Source of the DNA: Clostridia bacterium
GTDB taxonomy: Bacteria > Bacillota > Clostridia > UBA1381
Direction: 5' to 3'
Assembly: GCA_900770405.1 (NCBI GenBank)
Contig: CAAGKL010000327.1
Coordinates: 1 to 5,526 of the forward strand
DNA length: 5,526 nt
Part shown: positions 1-5,526 of the stretch, in pieces
How positions within the stretch are numbered: the first letter of the stretch is position 1
Layout: each line of letters opens with the position of its first letter
Notes under the pieces: generated by a model
Database searches by the model: none
What the model was told of the DNA's origin: nothing
The model's input: only the letters and a program-made list of their open reading frames with translations
Position numbers and translations under genes: made by a program

Positions 1-763
1 TATACCTGATGCCGTAGCCGCCGCCGAGATTCAATTCGCGGATTTCGAGGTTCAGCTCGTCCTTCAGGTCTGCGATGAAATTCATCATAACCTCCGCCGC
101 CTGCAAAAACGGCTCTGCCTCGAAAATCTGCGAGCCGATGTGGCAGTGAACGCCGGTGACACTGACATTCGCCATTGCCGCCGCTTCCTCGATTATCGAA
201 AATGCCTCGCCGTTTTCGAGCGCAACGCCGAATTTCGAGTCAATCTGCCCCGTGCGGATAAAGCTGTGCGTATGTGCGTCGATGCCCGGCTTTATGCGGA
301 ACATAATGTCCTGCACACACCCGCGCTTTGCGCAAATCGAATCGAGCAGCCGCAACTCATACACATTATCGCAAATTATGTGTCCGACGCCGTTTTCGAC
401 CGCCATTTCCAGCTCCTCCGCGGTTTTGTTGTTGCCGTGAAAGCATATTTTATCCGCAGGAAATCCCGCCTGCAGCGCGGTATAAAGTTCGCCGCCCGAC
501 ACAACATCGAGCCCGAGCCCCTCCTCCGCCATAACGCGGCAGATATGCTTCGTGCAGAGCGCCTTGCTCGCGTAAAGCACACGCCCGCGACCGTCATAGT
601 GCTCCCTCATCGCCTTATTATAGGTGCGGCAATTCTCCCTGATCATATCCTCATCAATGACATAGAGCGGCGTGCCGTATTCCTTCGCCAGCTCAACGGT
701 ATCATTCTTGCCGATAACCAGGTGATTTTTGCCGTTCACCGACAGATTTTCCGAAATAAACAT
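1..763 (-). CDS. lysA: Diaminopimelate decarboxylase, N-terminal 254 residues (cut by window edge)
   Basis: LysA is the PLP-dependent cytosolic enzyme that decarboxylates meso-diaminopimelate to L-lysine, the last step of lysine synthesis. Read from the ATG at 761-763, the frame stays open to base 1. Visible landmarks are YASKA with the Schiff-base lysine at K67, LDVVSGGEL at 85-93, HGNNK at 109-113, VHCHIGSQIF at 205-214 with the PLP-stacking histidine, and the phosphate-binding LNLGGGYGIRY at 244-254. These belong to the fold-type III alanine-racemase-like barrel. The family is usually about 420 residues, so the missing part is the rest of the barrel and the C-terminal beta domain with the substrate-binding Cys/Tyr. 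A strong purine-rich ribosome site (GAGGGGG, 769-775) lies 5 nt before the ATG. The gene lies 71 bp after clpX on the same strand, and I see no clear promoter in the gap, so read-through from clpX is likely. The identity is firm; only the fragment can be judged. Confidence 0.96.
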   Translation of the reverse strand, partial: MFISENLSVNGKNHLVIGKNDTVELAKEYGTPLYVIDEDMIRENCRTYNKAMREHYDGRGRVLYASKALCTKHICRVMAEEGLGLDVVSGGELYTALQAGFPADKICFHGNNKTAEELEMAVENGVGHIICDNVYELRLLDSICAKRGCVQDIMFRIKPGIDAHTHSFIRTGQIDSKFGVALENGEAFSIIEEAAAMANVSVTGVHCHIGSQIFEAEPFLQAAEVMMNFIADLKDELNLEIRELNLGGGYGIRY

Positions 764-789
764 AGTAACCCCCTCGAAAAATACTTTAA

Positions 790-830
790 AAGGGCAAAAA
801 AGCTCATATACAAAAAGCCTCTCTGCCCTT
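790..830 (-). terminator. 15-bp hairpin between clpX and lysA, weak intrinsic terminator or processing/stability element
   Basis: In the minus-strand transcript the arm at 816-830 (AAGGGCAGAGAGGCU) pairs over its whole length with the arm at 790-804 (AGCUUUUUUGCCCUU). This gives 15 consecutive pairs, three of them G-U, around an 11-nt loop (805-815). The G-U pairs exist only in the minus-strand RNA; in plus-strand RNA they would be C-A mismatches, so the structure fits the clpX transcript. The right arm ends in UUUU followed by AAA, a short U-tract for an intrinsic terminator. Partial termination, or protection of the clpX 3' end, is therefore more plausible than a hard stop. It begins 5 nt after the clpX stop codon. 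Confidence 0.6.
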
Positions 831-834
831 GCTT

Positions 835-2076
835 TTATGCAGTTTTTGCCCCTTTGCAGATAATTTTCGGTGACGTGCTGTTTTCAATACAGTCGCGTGT
901 TATAACGCATTTTTCCACGTCGCCGTTCGACGGAATGTCGAACATAACATCCGTCATTGTTTCCTCAATAATGGAGCGCAATCCGCGTGCACCTGTATTG
1001 CGCTTTTGTGCAAGCTCCGCAATAGCGTAAAGCGCATCCGGCTCAACCTCGAGCTCCACGCCGTCAAGCCCCAAAAGCACCTGATACTGCTTCACAAGCG
1101 CATTTTTCGGCTCGGTCAGTATGCGCACAAGCGCCTCCTTGTCGAGCTGGTCAAGCTTCGCCACAACCGGCAGTCTGCCGATAAACTCGGGTATAAGCCC
1201 GAATTTGAGCAAATCCTGCGGCACAAGCTGTGCCAACAGCTCGGAAATATTCTTCTCCTGTCTGCTCTGCACCTCCGCGCCGAAGCCGAGGGCTTTTTTG
1301 CCGACACGGTCGCCGATAATTTTATCAATACCGTCAAACGCGCCGCCGCATATAAAGAGAATATTCGTTGTGTCAATCTGTATAAAATCCTGGTGTGGGT
1401 GCTTTCTGCCGCCATTGGGCGGAACAGAGGCAACTGTTCCCTCCAGCACCTTCAAAAGCGTCTGCTGCACGCCCTCGCCGCTGACATCGCGCGTTATCGA
1501 AACGTTTTCCGACTTTCTCGCGATTTTGTCAATCTCGTCGATGTAGATTATCCCGCGCTCCGCCGCCTCAATATCATAATCCGCCGCCTGAATGAGTTTC
1601 AGCAGAATATTCTCAACGTCCTCACCGACATATCCCGCCTCGGTGAGCGAGGTTGCATCGGCAATCGCAAACGGTACATTGAGTATCCGCGCAAGATTCT
1701 GCACGAGGAAGGTTTTTCCCGAGCCGGTCGGGCCGATAAGCAGAATGTTGCTCTTTTGCAACTCAACATCGTCCGCCGCATCGCCGTGCTCGATGCGCTT
1801 ATAGTGATTATATACCGCAACCGACAGTATCTTTTTCGCGCTCTCCTGCCCTATCACGTAGCTGTCGAGCACCTCTTTTATCTGCGCCGGTTTCAGAAGT
1901 CTGTCTATATCCGTCCCGCGCTCCGCCGAGCCGAAATCGCCCTTCAGGCGGTCGCTGCAAAGCTGCACGCAGTCGCTGCAAATATAAACATTCGGGCCCT
2001 CGATCATATCAATATCATACGACGATTTCCCACAAAACGAGCAAAAGCGCTCTGTATCATCTGATCTTTTTGCCAT
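835..2076 (-). CDS. clpX: ATP-dependent Clp protease ATP-binding subunit ClpX
   Basis: ClpX is the AAA+ hexameric unfoldase that recognises substrates, unfolds them and threads them into ClpP in the cytosol. The 413-residue product is about the usual length (roughly 410-430). From the N-terminus it shows the zinc-binding domain with C12, C15, C33 and C36; Walker A GPTGSGKT at 115-122; the pore-1 loop GYVG at 148-151; Walker B IIYIDEID at 176-183; the [10 protein letters not shown] pore-2 segment at 196-205; the ClpP-docking loop as LGF at 263-265 (IGF in E. coli); GRLP at 300-303 with the likely arginine finger; and sensor II GARGLR at 362-367. All key residues are present, so it should be active. 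The ATG at 2074-2076 has AAGGGG (2083-2088) 6 nt upstream. Only 14 bp separate it from clpP, so the two are surely co-transcribed. Confidence 0.98.
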   Translation of the reverse strand: MAKRSDDTERFCSFCGKSSYDIDMIEGPNVYICSDCVQLCSDRLKGDFGSAERGTDIDRLLKPAQIKEVLDSYVIGQESAKKILSVAVYNHYKRIEHGDAADDVELQKSNILLIGPTGSGKTFLVQNLARILNVPFAIADATSLTEAGYVGEDVENILLKLIQAADYDIEAAERGIIYIDEIDKIARKSENVSITRDVSGEGVQQTLLKVLEGTVASVPPNGGRKHPHQDFIQIDTTNILFICGGAFDGIDKIIGDRVGKKALGFGAEVQSRQEKNISELLAQLVPQDLLKFGLIPEFIGRLPVVAKLDQLDKEALVRILTEPKNALVKQYQVLLGLDGVELEVEPDALYAIAELAQKRNTGARGLRSIIEETMTDVMFDIPSNGDVEKCVITRDCIENSTSPKIICKGAKTA

Positions 2077-2090
2077 AATATGCCCCTTAA

Positions 2091-2678
2091 TTATTTCTTG
2101 CGTGAGGTGATAACCTCATCAATAAGACCGTACGCCTTTGCTTCCTCCGCGCTCATAAAGTTGTCGCGTTCGGTGTCCGCCATAACCTGGTCAAGCGGCT
2201 GTCCGGTGCGCTCCGCAAGGATTTCGTTCAAATGCTGCTTCATCTTTATGATACGCTCTGCGTGAATCTGAATATCCGTAGCCTGTCCCTGCATACCGCC
2301 GAGGGGCTGGTGTATCATAATTTCGCTGTTCGGAAGAGCAAATCTCTTGCCCTTTGCACCCGCCGTGAGCAGAAATGCACCCATAGAAGCCGCCATACCT
2401 ACGCATATTGTAGATACGTCGCACTTTATGTACTGCATCGTATCATAAATAGCCATACCCGCGGTAATCGAGCCGCCCGGGCTGTTGATATAAAGCTGAA
2501 TATCCTTATCGGGGTCGCGTCCCTCGAGGTACAAAAGCTGTGCCACAACGAGACTTGCGGACACGTCCGTTACCTCCTCGCCAAGGAACACGATTCTGTC
2601 CTCCAAAAGCCTTGAGAAAATGTCATATGACCTTTCCCCTCTTCCTGTCTGCTCCACTACAACCGGTACTAAACTCAC
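2091..2678 (-). CDS. clpP: ATP-dependent Clp protease proteolytic subunit ClpP
   Basis: ClpP is the serine peptidase that forms a double-heptamer chamber and degrades polypeptides delivered by ClpX or other Clp ATPases. The 195-residue protein has the usual length. The catalytic triad is visible: S98 in [10 protein letters not shown]123 in MIHQPLGG and D172 in the TERDNFMSA segment. NSPGGS at 65-70 is the oxyanion/substrate strand. The N-terminus ([20 protein letters not shown]) is the usual short axial-loop region without a long propeptide. The start is a GTG at 2676-2678, chosen because the protein begins exactly where family members do and because TGAGGT (2683-2688) sits 4 nt upstream, with a second purine run GGAAAGGA (2690-2697) further up. 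It lies 37 bp after tig and 14 bp before clpX, the classical operon order. Confidence 0.98.
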   Translation of the reverse strand: MSLVPVVVEQTGRGERSYDIFSRLLEDRIVFLGEEVTDVSASLVVAQLLYLEGRDPDKDIQLYINSPGGSITAGMAIYDTMQYIKCDVSTICVGMAASMGAFLLTAGAKGKRFALPNSEIMIHQPLGGMQGQATDIQIHAERIIKMKQHLNEILAERTGQPLDQVMADTERDNFMSAEEAKAYGLIDEVITSRKK

Positions 2679-2701
2679 TGTTACCTCAGTCCTTTCCGTT
2701 T

Positions 2702-2716
2702 AATTGCCCAGCAATT
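2702..2716 (-). other. Small palindromic hairpin at the tig stop codon
   Basis: The minus strand reads AATTGC-TGG-GCAATT, a perfect 6-bp stem with a 3-nt loop. Its first base is the last base of the tig TAA. It is followed by AAACGG rather than a T-run, so it is not an intrinsic terminator. It could mark an RNA processing or stability point between tig and clpP, or be chance. It leaves the clpP ribosome site (2683-2688) unpaired. Confidence 0.35.
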
Positions 2717-4008
2717 TATTTAATGCTTGCCTTGTCAACAAGAAGGTCGACCGTTTTCTGCATCTTTATATCGTTTGCAAGATTTTCCCTCTCGTCAGCC
2801 GAGATAAGCTCTTTAAGCTTCTCGATTTCCATATTGTACGCCTTTGCCATATCCTCGATTTTAGCCTCGACCTCATCGTCTGAAGCCTCAACCTTCTCGG
2901 CATTACAAACAGCCTCCAAAACGAGCATCGTCTTTGTCTGCTTGTTTGCATTCTCTCTGAAATCCTCACGCATTTTGTCGAGGTTCGAGCCTGTGTAATG
3001 CAGGTAAGCATCAAGGTTCATACCCTGGTACTGCAGTCTCTGCGCGAAATCGCGGATCATTCTGTCGATCTGCGCATCCTCCATAGCCTTCGGAATTTCA
3101 ACCTCGCAAGCCTCGCAAACCTTCTCGATTACCGCGTTCTCGGTCTCCGTCTTGGTCTTGTCGGCAGCTGCCTTTTCAAGACGCTCCTTTATACTCTTTT
3201 TGTAATCCGCCATTGTCTCAAACTCGCTGATTTCAGCCGCAAAATCATCGTCCGCCTCGGGGATCTCCTTCTTCTTGAGCTCGTTGACGCGAACCTTGAA
3301 CATTGCCGGCTTGCCCGCCAGCTCCGCTGCGTGATACTCCTCGGGGAAGGTCACGTTTACTTCAATTTTATCGCCTGCCTTTGCTCCGACAATCTGTTCC
3401 TCAAAGCCGGGGATAAAGCTGCCCGAGCCGAGCTCAAGCTCATAGCCCTCGCCCTTGCCGCCCTCGAATGCCTTACCGTCGGCAAAGCCCTCAAAGTCGA
3501 TAACCGCGATGTCACCGTTCTCTGCCGCTCTGTCCTCAACAGGGATAAGACGCGCGTTCTTCTGTCTTTCCTTGTTGATTTCGCTGTCAACATCCTCGTC
3601 CGTTACATTATGCTCAATTTTTTCAACTTTTATACCCTTATATTTTCCAAGCTTTACCTCGGGCTTTGTTGTAACGAGTGCCGTGAATACAACCGGCTCG
3701 TTGTCCTTGATTTCGTCAACATCAATCTCGGGGCGCGCAACAACGTCGAGCTCAGCCTCCTTCACAGCCGCGTCATATGCGTCGGGCAGAACGAAATTAA
3801 TCGCATCATCATAAAATACTGCCTTTGAGTAGCACTTTTCGATTATGCTTCTCGGCGCCATACCCTTTCTGAAGCCGTGAACATTATATTTCTTCTCTTT
3901 TCTTGCCTTCAGGTATGCCTTCTGCACCGCAGCCTCGAAATCCGCCGCCGATACCTCAAAAACAACCTTGACCAGATTTTTTTCAACCTGTTCCGTCTTT
4001 ACTGCCAT
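2716..4008 (-). CDS. tig: Trigger factor, ribosome-bound chaperone and peptidyl-prolyl isomerase
   Basis: Trigger factor docks at the ribosomal exit tunnel beside uL23 and shields nascent chains; its middle domain is an FKBP-type prolyl isomerase. The 430-residue product has the normal domain order. The ribosome-binding domain (about 1-115) carries the signature GFRKGMAP at 45-52. The FKBP-like PPIase domain (about 163-245) includes GDIAVIDFEGF, GSGSFIPGFEEQIVG and the FP-EEYHA segment. A helical, charged C-terminal chaperone domain (about 250-430) completes it. I start it at the ATG 4006-4008 (MAVKTEQVEK), because family members begin this way and GGGAGGAAG (4016-4024) lies upstream with the core GGAGG 10 nt from the ATG. 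An in-frame TTG 18 bp further upstream would place the ribosome site inside the gene. It has its own promoter and leads the tig-clpP-clpX operon. Confidence 0.97.
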   Translation of the reverse strand: MAVKTEQVEKNLVKVVFEVSAADFEAAVQKAYLKARKEKKYNVHGFRKGMAPRSIIEKCYSKAVFYDDAINFVLPDAYDAAVKEAELDVVARPEIDVDEIKDNEPVVFTALVTTKPEVKLGKYKGIKVEKIEHNVTDEDVDSEINKERQKNARLIPVEDRAAENGDIAVIDFEGFADGKAFEGGKGEGYELELGSGSFIPGFEEQIVGAKAGDKIEVNVTFPEEYHAAELAGKPAMFKVRVNELKKKEIPEADDDFAAEISEFETMADYKKSIKERLEKAAADKTKTETENAVIEKVCEACEVEIPKAMEDAQIDRMIRDFAQRLQYQGMNLDAYLHYTGSNLDKMREDFRENANKQTKTMLVLEAVCNAEKVEASDDEVEAKIEDMAKAYNMEIEKLKELISADERENLANDIKMQKTVDLLVDKASIK

Positions 4009-4036
4009 TTTAAAACTTCCTCCCAAAATTATTTAT

Positions 4037-4055
4037 CCGGCGCATACCGCGCCAA
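4037..4055 (-). promoter_or_regulatory. GC-rich stem-loop in the tig 5' UTR
   Basis: The minus-strand RNA reads UUGGCGC-GGUAU-GCGCCGG: five G-C pairs extended by two U-G wobbles, with a 5-nt loop. It would start about 9 nt after the predicted transcription start and ends 12 nt before the ribosome site. The wobbles exist only in the sense RNA. A hairpin near the 5' end of a chaperone mRNA could stabilise the message or tune its translation; this role is inferred. Confidence 0.5.
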
Positions 4056-4070
4056 TTTTACATTCACACC

Positions 4071-4098
4071 ATTATATCATAAATAAAAAAAATATCAA
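4071..4098 (-). promoter_or_regulatory. Sigma-A-type promoter for tig-clpP-clpX
   Basis: On the minus strand, TTGATA (4093-4098) and a perfect TATAAT (4071-4076) are separated by 16 bp. TGA directly before the -10 supplies an extended -10 (TGn) element. Transcription would start near 4063-4065, giving a 5' UTR of about 56 nt. The spacer is T-rich. I see no CIRCE element (TTAGCACTC...GAGTGCTAA) and no CtsR-type tandem heptamer nearby, so the sequence suggests constitutive rather than HrcA- or CtsR-controlled expression. Confidence 0.85.
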
Positions 4099-4132
4099 TA
4101 TTTTTTTGAAAATTTGCAAAAAAATTCAATAT
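4085..4132 (-). terminator. AU-rich hairpin with U-run after the metallophosphoesterase gene
   Basis: In minus-strand RNA the arm at 4117-4132 pairs with the arm at 4092-4108 around an 8-nt loop (4109-4116). There are 9 pairs next to the loop (G4117-C4108, seven U-A, one A-U), a single bulged A4099, and 7 more pairs including two G-U. Eight U residues (4085-4092) follow. This matches an intrinsic terminator layout but is almost purely A-U, so its strength is doubtful. Its right arm and U-run contain the tig -35 hexamer and part of the spacer. Confidence 0.4.
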
Positions 4133-4154
4133 TTATTAACAAATCCGCGCAAAA

Positions 4155-4853
4155 TCAAGTGATTTTTATGGGCATAAAGCCGAGATAATCGCCGGAGCAA
4201 AGCCTGTACTCAACGGAATTGAGCGTCCCGCAGAAGGCGTTTTTGACGCTGCTTTTGTGTATGTGTCCGAAATAGCAGCGCTCGATATGCTCATCCTCAA
4301 GAAATTTTGTCATCGGGTTCGTCGCGCGGTCGGCGAGCACCGGCGGATAGTGCAGAAATACGTAAATTTTTTGCGCGCCGCTCTTTTTTGCCGACTCAAC
4401 CGAAAGGCGCAGCCTACCGAGCTCACGCTCGTAAATCCGCTTGTCATCGGCGTTTTTCATCAGTTGCGGCACCACCCAGCCGCGCGTTCCGCAGATCGCA
4501 ATATCTCCCTCGGTATAGAAATTGTTATGCAGGAAAAATATATTTTCCCAGCCGTTTTGTACGACATATTTTCTCAGCTTTGTCGCCGTTTCCCACCAAT
4601 AGTCGTGATTTCCTTTAAGCAAAATTTTTCTGCCGCGCAGCTTGCCGATAAACTCAAAATCCGCCCGCGCCTCGTCCAGATATGTCGCCCATGAAAAATC
4701 CCCGCCGAGCACGACCGTGTCCTCATCGCTGACGACACTCTGCCAGTTATCGCGCAGTCTCTCGACGTAGTTCTCCCACGCACTCCCGAAAATGTTCATC
4801 GGCTTGTCAACTCCGAGCGGCAGGTGCAGATCCGAAATCGTATAAAGCGCCAT
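4155..4853 (-). CDS. Calcineurin-like metallophosphoesterase, substrate unknown
   Basis: This is a 232-residue soluble phosphohydrolase of the calcineurin-like superfamily, most like the group of predicted phosphohydrolases in COG1768. The dinuclear metal ligands are all visible in order: SDLH with D8 and H10, GGDFSWA with D52, GNHD with N82-H83-D84, HYPP with H168, and GHIH with H197 and H199. There is no signal peptide or membrane segment, so it should act in the cytosol. The ATG at 4851-4853 is preferred because the SDLH motif then lies at the very N-terminus as usual; an open extension upstream to 4991 overlaps the neighbouring gene out of frame. AAAAGGA (4864-4870), inside the end of the upstream gene, lies 10 nt before the ATG. 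The gap to that gene is 2 nt, so translation is probably coupled. The substrate cannot be told from sequence. Confidence 0.93.
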   Translation of the reverse strand: MALYTISDLHLPLGVDKPMNIFGSAWENYVERLRDNWQSVVSDEDTVVLGGDFSWATYLDEARADFEFIGKLRGRKILLKGNHDYWWETATKLRKYVVQNGWENIFFLHNNFYTEGDIAICGTRGWVVPQLMKNADDKRIYERELGRLRLSVESAKKSGAQKIYVFLHYPPVLADRATNPMTKFLEDEHIERCYFGHIHKSSVKNAFCGTLNSVEYRLCSGDYLGFMPIKIT

Positions 4854-4855
4854 AA

Positions 4856-5353
4856 TCACACAATCCTTTTTATAATCCCGAAGGACAAAATTGACATTAT
4901 AAGCCCGGCGAGCAGTACACCGAGGAAGATAAACAGCAGCGAATCGCGCTTTTTCATACGCAGAAGCGATGCGATAAGCGCCCCGGTCCACGCCCCTGTT
5001 CCCGGCAACGGAATGCCGACAAACAAAAGCAGCCCCCAGCGTCCGTATTTCTCAATTTGCCCCGACCGCGCCATCGCGCGCGCCTCGAGCTTTTCCACCG
5101 TGCCGCGAAAGCGCGTCTTTTTCAATGCCGCGAAAATTTTATCTATAAAAAGAAGTATAAAGGGTATCGGCAGCATATTGCCGATTACGGCGCATATAAA
5201 CGTCGACAAAAAGTTCATCTTCAGAAATCCCGCCGCCAGAATACTCCCGCGCAGCTCTAAAATCGGTATCATCGACACGAGAAATACTATCAGCTCCTTC
5301 GGCATCGCCCCCGAGAAATTCTGCACGATCATCTCCACAAGCTTATCTGTCAC
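4856..5353 (-). CDS. Putative small multidrug export family membrane protein (COG2426 / PF06695)
   Basis: This is a 165-residue integral membrane protein. Hydrophobic segments at about 20-42, 48-73, 106-130 and 138-160 suggest four helices, two of them possibly re-entrant. The family hallmarks are SMIPILELRGSI at 27-38 and GIPLPGTGAWTGALIAS at 113-129, with conserved proline/glycine turns in mirrored halves. A basic, charged loop lies between the pairs (about 78-105). The family name implies drug export, but transport has not been shown by anything here, so the function is open. The start is a GTG at 5351-5353 with AAGGAG (5363-5368) 9 nt upstream; the ATG seven codons later has no ribosome site at usable distance. 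The stop TGA (4856-4858) sits 2 nt before the phosphoesterase ATG, making a coupled two-gene unit. Confidence 0.9.
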   Translation of the reverse strand: MTDKLVEMIVQNFSGAMPKELIVFLVSMIPILELRGSILAAGFLKMNFLSTFICAVIGNMLPIPFILLFIDKIFAALKKTRFRGTVEKLEARAMARSGQIEKYGRWGLLLFVGIPLPGTGAWTGALIASLLRMKKRDSLLFIFLGVLLAGLIMSILSFGIIKRIV

Positions 5354-5375
5354 AAAAAACCACTCCTTTTTTCAC
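5351..5375 (-). promoter_or_regulatory. Ribosome binding site displayed in the loop of an A-U hairpin
   Basis: The minus strand has GTG-AAAAAA, then GGAGTGG, then TTTTTT-GTG. The six A (5367-5372) and six T (5354-5359) are perfectly complementary and leave GGAGTGG (5360-5366) as a 7-nt loop. The final GTG is the start codon of the membrane gene. The helix is weak, so it would melt easily, but it fixes the Shine-Dalgarno bases in a loop just ahead of the start codon. Confidence 0.5.
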
Positions 5376-5381
5376 TGACCA

Positions 5382-5438
5382 TAGCCACGTGCAAAACTCC
5401 AAAGATATAGAGTATGTGCGGTTTTACGTATGTGGCTA
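5382..5438 (-). promoter_or_regulatory. Two-helix inverted repeat in the leader of the COG2426 operon
   Basis: In minus-strand RNA, UAGCCAC (5432-5438) pairs perfectly with GUGGCUA (5382-5388). After an internal loop of AUAC opposite AC, a second 7-bp helix forms between GUAAAAC (5421-5427) and GUUUUGC (5391-5397), one pair being U-G. A large loop of about 23 nt caps it. The U-G pair would be an A-C mismatch in plus-strand RNA, which favours a role in the operon's own leader. No T-run follows, so it is not a simple terminator. I do not recognise it as a known riboswitch; a protein-binding site is the alternative. Confidence 0.5.
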
Positions 5439-5473
5439 ATCCGTTTTGTTACTATAAATTAATATTTAATGTA

Positions 5474-5502
5474 TAGAAAAAATCACTCTGATTTGGTATA
5501 AT
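5474..5502 (+). promoter_or_regulatory. Plus-strand promoter reading out of the right edge
   Basis: A perfect TATAAT (5497-5502) is preceded by TGG, an extended -10 element. A TAGAAA (5474-5479, four of six bases as in TTGACA) lies 17 bp upstream. Transcription would start near 5509 and leave the window, suggesting a divergently oriented gene just beyond the right edge. Confidence 0.5.
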
Positions 5503-5526
5503 ATAGTCGTAAGCAAAATCCAGCAA
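5498..5526 (-). promoter_or_regulatory. Candidate minus-strand promoter for the COG2426-phosphoesterase operon
   Basis: TTGCTG (5521-5526) and TATTAT (5498-5503) are 17 bp apart on the minus strand. The -10 matches five of six consensus bases and the -35 only three. It overlaps the plus-strand -10 back to back. A second possibility is TATAGT (5451-5456), which has no good -35. Some promoter is needed here because the operon's first gene starts at 5353, but the choice between these is weak. Confidence 0.3.

Noticed and set aside
263..265. ClpX docking loop LGF instead of IGF (residues 263-265 of clpX) as a functional defect
   Set aside because: The change is a conservative aliphatic swap in a hydrophobic loop, and an intact clpP is encoded next door, so no loss of docking is implied. 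The positions given are residues, not window bases.
140..1030. 296-codon plus-strand frame across lysA and the clpX end
   Set aside because: It is antisense to lysA, crosses the intergenic hairpin and enters clpX; a single real gene would not fit this layout.
1006..2064. Long open frame (352 codons) on the plus strand opposite clpX
   Set aside because: It lies entirely antisense to a complete, motif-rich clpX; its protein is low in recognisable motifs and follows from the GC-rich third positions of clpX codons.
2998..3828. 276-codon open frame on the plus strand opposite tig
   Set aside because: It is a leucine-rich shadow of tig codons without ribosome site or recognisable domain; tig is clearly the real gene.
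4009..4026. Upstream TTG start for tig adding six residues
   Set aside because: The extension is translated from the Shine-Dalgarno sequence itself, and the family begins at the downstream ATG.
4009..4154. CtsR or HrcA (CIRCE) operator before tig-clpP-clpX
   Set aside because: I looked for tandem GGTCAAA-type heptamers and for TTAGCACTC with its inverted partner and found neither here or before 5353.
4854..4991. N-terminal extension of the phosphoesterase up to 4991
   Set aside because: It would overlap the membrane protein gene by more than 130 bp, push the SDLH motif to residue 54, and ignore the well-placed ribosome site at 4864-4870.
5354..5526. Known riboswitch (fluoride, guanidine, purine, c-di-GMP types) before the COG2426 gene
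   Set aside because: I could not match the conserved cores of these classes as I recall them; only the unassigned two-helix repeat remains.

Overview
The window reads as chromosomal housekeeping DNA from a member of the Clostridia, most like an uncultured gut Oscillospiraceae/Ruminococcaceae-type organism. This is judged from the tig-clpP-clpX gene order, the style of the proteins, strong Shine-Dalgarno sites, and GC-rich third codon positions set against very AT-rich intergenic DNA. I ran no database search, so the taxon is an inference. All six genes lie on the minus strand, so transcription runs from right to left. The coding DNA is ordinary and no obvious mobile element, CRISPR array, tRNA or rRNA is present.

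In order of transcription: (1) 5354-5526 is a 173-bp leader and promoter region. It holds a plus-strand promoter firing out of the window, weaker minus-strand promoter candidates, a two-helix inverted repeat and a hairpin that places the ribosome binding site in its loop. (2) 4856-5353 encodes a four-helix membrane protein of the putative small multidrug export family (COG2426 / PF06695). (3) 4155-4853 encodes a cytosolic calcineurin-like metallophosphoesterase that starts 2 nt after the membrane gene stops. (4) 4009-4154 is an AT-rich gap with a terminator-like hairpin and a near-consensus promoter that share bases, followed by a short 5' UTR with a GC-rich stem-loop. (5) 2716-4008 is tig, 2091-2678 is clpP and 835-2076 is clpX, a protein-quality-control operon. 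(6) 764-834 holds a 15-bp hairpin. (7) 1-763 is the 5' 60% or so of lysA, cut by the window edge.

Trigger factor receives nascent chains at the ribosome exit tunnel, while ClpX unfolds tagged or damaged proteins and feeds them into the ClpP chamber, so the middle operon couples folding with degradation. lysA makes lysine from meso-diaminopimelate and has no direct link to proteolysis. Its place directly after clpX, where many clostridia carry lon genes, is the main oddity of gene order. I found no convincing new multi-gene system. The points most worth a second look are RNA-level: the structured leader of the COG2426 operon, the fused terminator/promoter before tig, and the clpX-lysA hairpin.
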